From positions 23,009,001-23,073,000 of the forward strand of contig JAZBQD010000027.1 in NCBI GenBank assembly GCA_036583965.1: DNA of 64,000 nucleotides, given 5' to 3'. The position numbers and the translations under genes are program-made. How positions within the stretch are numbered: position 1 is the stretch's first letter; each line of letters opens with the position of its first letter. Shown piece by piece: positions 61,701 to 64,000 of the stretch. This DNA comes from Prunella strophiata (lineage: Eukaryota; Chordata; Aves; Passeriformes; Prunellidae). Under the pieces are notes generated by a model. The model searched no databases. It was not told the DNA's origin and saw only the letters and a list, made by a program, of their open reading frames with translations.

Positions 61701-64000
61701 CACTCACACATAAAACACCTTTACTGCTACCTGCTGATCAGAATCTGTGACACAAAAAGTTGTGCTAAAAGAGAGTTTTGGCTTTGATAATAGACACAGT
61801 TAAAAAAAATATTATATATATCTTGTGTGTATCTTATCTCTTTGAAAAACAGTGATTTTTTTTCTTTTTAATGTAGGTTTTCATTACTTGCCAAGTGCTT
61901 TTGGTCAGTTGCTCACTGAAATCCATCTCTAATATAATTTTAAGTATTGTAAAACAGGGACAATATTTTTTCATCTGTGCTGTTACACTTGGACTGGGAA
62001 AAAGAATCAATATTCCCTTACTACATGAAGACATAAATGCCTTGGATTGAAACAGTGGCAGAGGTTAATGAATGTGAAATGAGTTCACCCAAGGGTACCT
62101 AAGAACAGGGAAGAATGTGAAACACCAACAAGTGGCACAGCTTTCTACTACAGCCTCTGCAGAAGCTTTATGTTTGCTATTTCACCTAAAGAACATGAAT
62201 TATGAATCTGGTTTGTTACAAAATGTAGGTAACTGAGACAGGTTCCTAGGATGGAAGGAAGCCAGGGAGGGTCTAATACAGAGCACCTTCAGACTCACTG
62301 ATTACTTGTTACCATATCATCATGTATATAATTACATTTAATTTATTCCAGTATGCACAGTTACATGTGCATAGGAAGCTGTTAATCAATTTCCTGTTAA
62401 TGCATAGAAATGTCTGAAAGAAAAGCACAAACTGCTTAGAGTAACACCTTTCATTTCAAGCTGGCAACTGAAGCTACATCAGTAAATTTCTGTCAGGAAA
62501 CTCCAACTGCATCTGGTACATCAAGTGCTTCTGGAGCACCTTTAGCTTATACAGAATTATGATGGATTCAATTCCAAATGTGAAACTTGTAGAGGTTATG
62601 AAGAGCCATTTGTCAGAGAGAATTAAGCACACAACAATTTGCATCATTCCAGAAGTTAATGAGGAACTCTAGCTCATGTACTTGCTGCAAACCAAAGGAA
62701 CTCATACAAATGTACTCAGATCCACCTCACCTGGAGCTCTGACAATGAAACTGCAGCACTGTGGGCTCTGAGGCTGCACTCTGCCAGCACTGGCTTATCT
62801 TTGTGTTTCAGCTCAAGAGTCTGAGAACTCACACAGTTTTATACTGTAAACTCTGTACAGGATCATGTAAAAACAGATTAATACTGGTTTGCTTCTGCAA
62901 CAGAGCCACTGCATGGCTACAGCTCAATGAAATCAACAGCACCTACAATAAAAGCAGGTTTTAAAAGAGACTTCAAGAATTCATACTGTAATTTCTTCCC
63001 CACAACATTTTAGTATCACAACCAGTTGGACTCTACACTCATATCTTACTTCAAAATGATGAAAGGTCAGGCTTGATCACAAGTTCTCTAGAAAAACTGT
63101 AGAGCAAAGTACAAAGACTGATACATCAAATTAAACATTTGAGAGAAGTGGGACTCACAGAAGCAAACCCTTCCTCTGAGAACCTGGAGACACTACAGCA
63201 TAATAAGGCAGTTAAAAATCAGTAATTAATTCCTCATTTATTCCCACAACAAACTACAGACAGATTTTAAAAACAGTAATAAATTTCAAGTGGCTAAAAC
63301 ATGAGGATGAATGCACACAATCCTAACTTGATTACTTGGAAAGTGAATCAGAGAGTCAATATAGATGTTTTAGACTAAGAAATGTTGTATTTGATTGTAG
63401 TAAAACATGTGGAAGCACAAGGTGAGGACAAATGTCTTTGGCAGGTTTTAGTAAGCCCCTAGCAGCTCATGTGGTAATTAGTTTTTAATAAAGGTATTTA
63501 ATGTATGCTTAAAAGTCTAACCAGAACTTAAGATAAAATATGTTTTATGCAAGATGAACTTTTTTGTAAGAAATAGGAGAGAAATCAAAAGTATGAAAGG
63601 CGTCTAGAGAGGAGGAAGAGAAAGAAGCCAAAAATCTTAATGATTAAATGACAAGTGAGGTCCAAATTAGACTACATCAGGTGTGAAAGATATGGAAATC
63701 TTGAGAATGAATGACTCATTACATGACCAATAATACTGGGAAAATGAGTTCATAGGAGAATGGAGTGTAGGGAGTATGACACCACAAGGAAATAATCTCC
63801 TACCAGAGAACATAGAGAAACCCATGAGTGACACATTAAGGGACTTTTGACCTATTCAGAAATCAGGCTTTTGAAACTTCCTCATTAAGGAACAGCTGTT
63901 TTGATAGTCAGTCAAATGACCTAATTTATTCACCAGCTTCACTGAAATTAATTACTCCACCATTATCCTGAGCAACAAAATGAAAGGGAGAAGAACAGCC
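58732..64000. other. Non-coding block to window end
   Basis: No supported gene. A short plus-strand frame at 59540-59710 is noted separately as a weak lead. A GC-richer patch at 60.29-60.67 kb has frames open on both strands (up to 130 codons), attributed to composition. An A/C-rich tract with a 19-A core lies at 61507-61585. The last 2.5 kb is AT-rich and without features. Confidence 0.7.
61507..61585 (+). repeat. A/C-rich simple repeat with poly-A core
   Basis: About 80 bp of CAAAA, CACCAC and AACCC words around a 19-A run at 61529-61547. It contains almost no T or G and follows the same orientation as the other A/C tracts. Confidence 0.8.

Noticed and set aside
1..64000. CRISPR array, operon, phage or plasmid features
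   Set aside because: No regularly spaced repeats with spacers, no long ORFs, no ribosome binding sites; composition and CR1 repeats are vertebrate.

Overview
This window reads as non-coding nuclear DNA from a vertebrate, most likely a bird. The organism call rests on four remnants of CR1 LINE 3' ends, recognisable by their conserved terminal block and the terminal ATTCTATG-type motif, and on the sparse repeat load, AT-rich base composition and rarity of CpG. A songbird is possible, but that is a weaker inference. I find no prokaryotic or phage gene architecture: no operons, no long ORFs, no ribosome binding sites.

No protein-coding gene can be supported. The longest ATG-initiated open frame is about 139 codons in 64 kb, and most are 60-100 codons. 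They overlap on both strands and show no recognisable protein family. The window therefore looks like intergenic DNA (a gene-poor stretch) or the interior of one or more very long introns; the sequence alone cannot say which. A few short exon-like open segments are listed as weak leads. I recognised no tRNA, rRNA, snRNA, CRISPR array or CpG-island promoter.

Layout: 1-16071 is unique AT-rich DNA with homopolymer tracts, A/C-rich simple repeats and a GC-richer patch near 13.1-13.4 kb. At 16.07-16.94 kb a reverse-oriented CR1 3' end is split by a roughly 640-bp insert whose right end resembles a retroviral-type LTR. At 23.44-23.97 kb a forward and a reverse CR1 lie tail to tail and form an inverted repeat. 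From 24 to 58.6 kb the DNA is mostly unique, with short tandem duplications (36.3, 38.3, 50.5, 57.3 kb), a possible LTR remnant near 39.6-40.2 kb and a GC-richer repeat-like block at 42.3-43.1 kb. A short forward CR1 3' end sits at 58.6-58.7 kb, and unique DNA continues to the end.

The most notable items are the nested insertion at 16 kb, the tail-to-tail CR1 pair at 23.8 kb, a near-perfect AT-rich hairpin at 20.38 kb, the local direct/inverted repeat cluster at 50.5 kb, and a set of A/C-rich tracts that nearly all lie in the same orientation. I did not find a convincing undescribed biological system.
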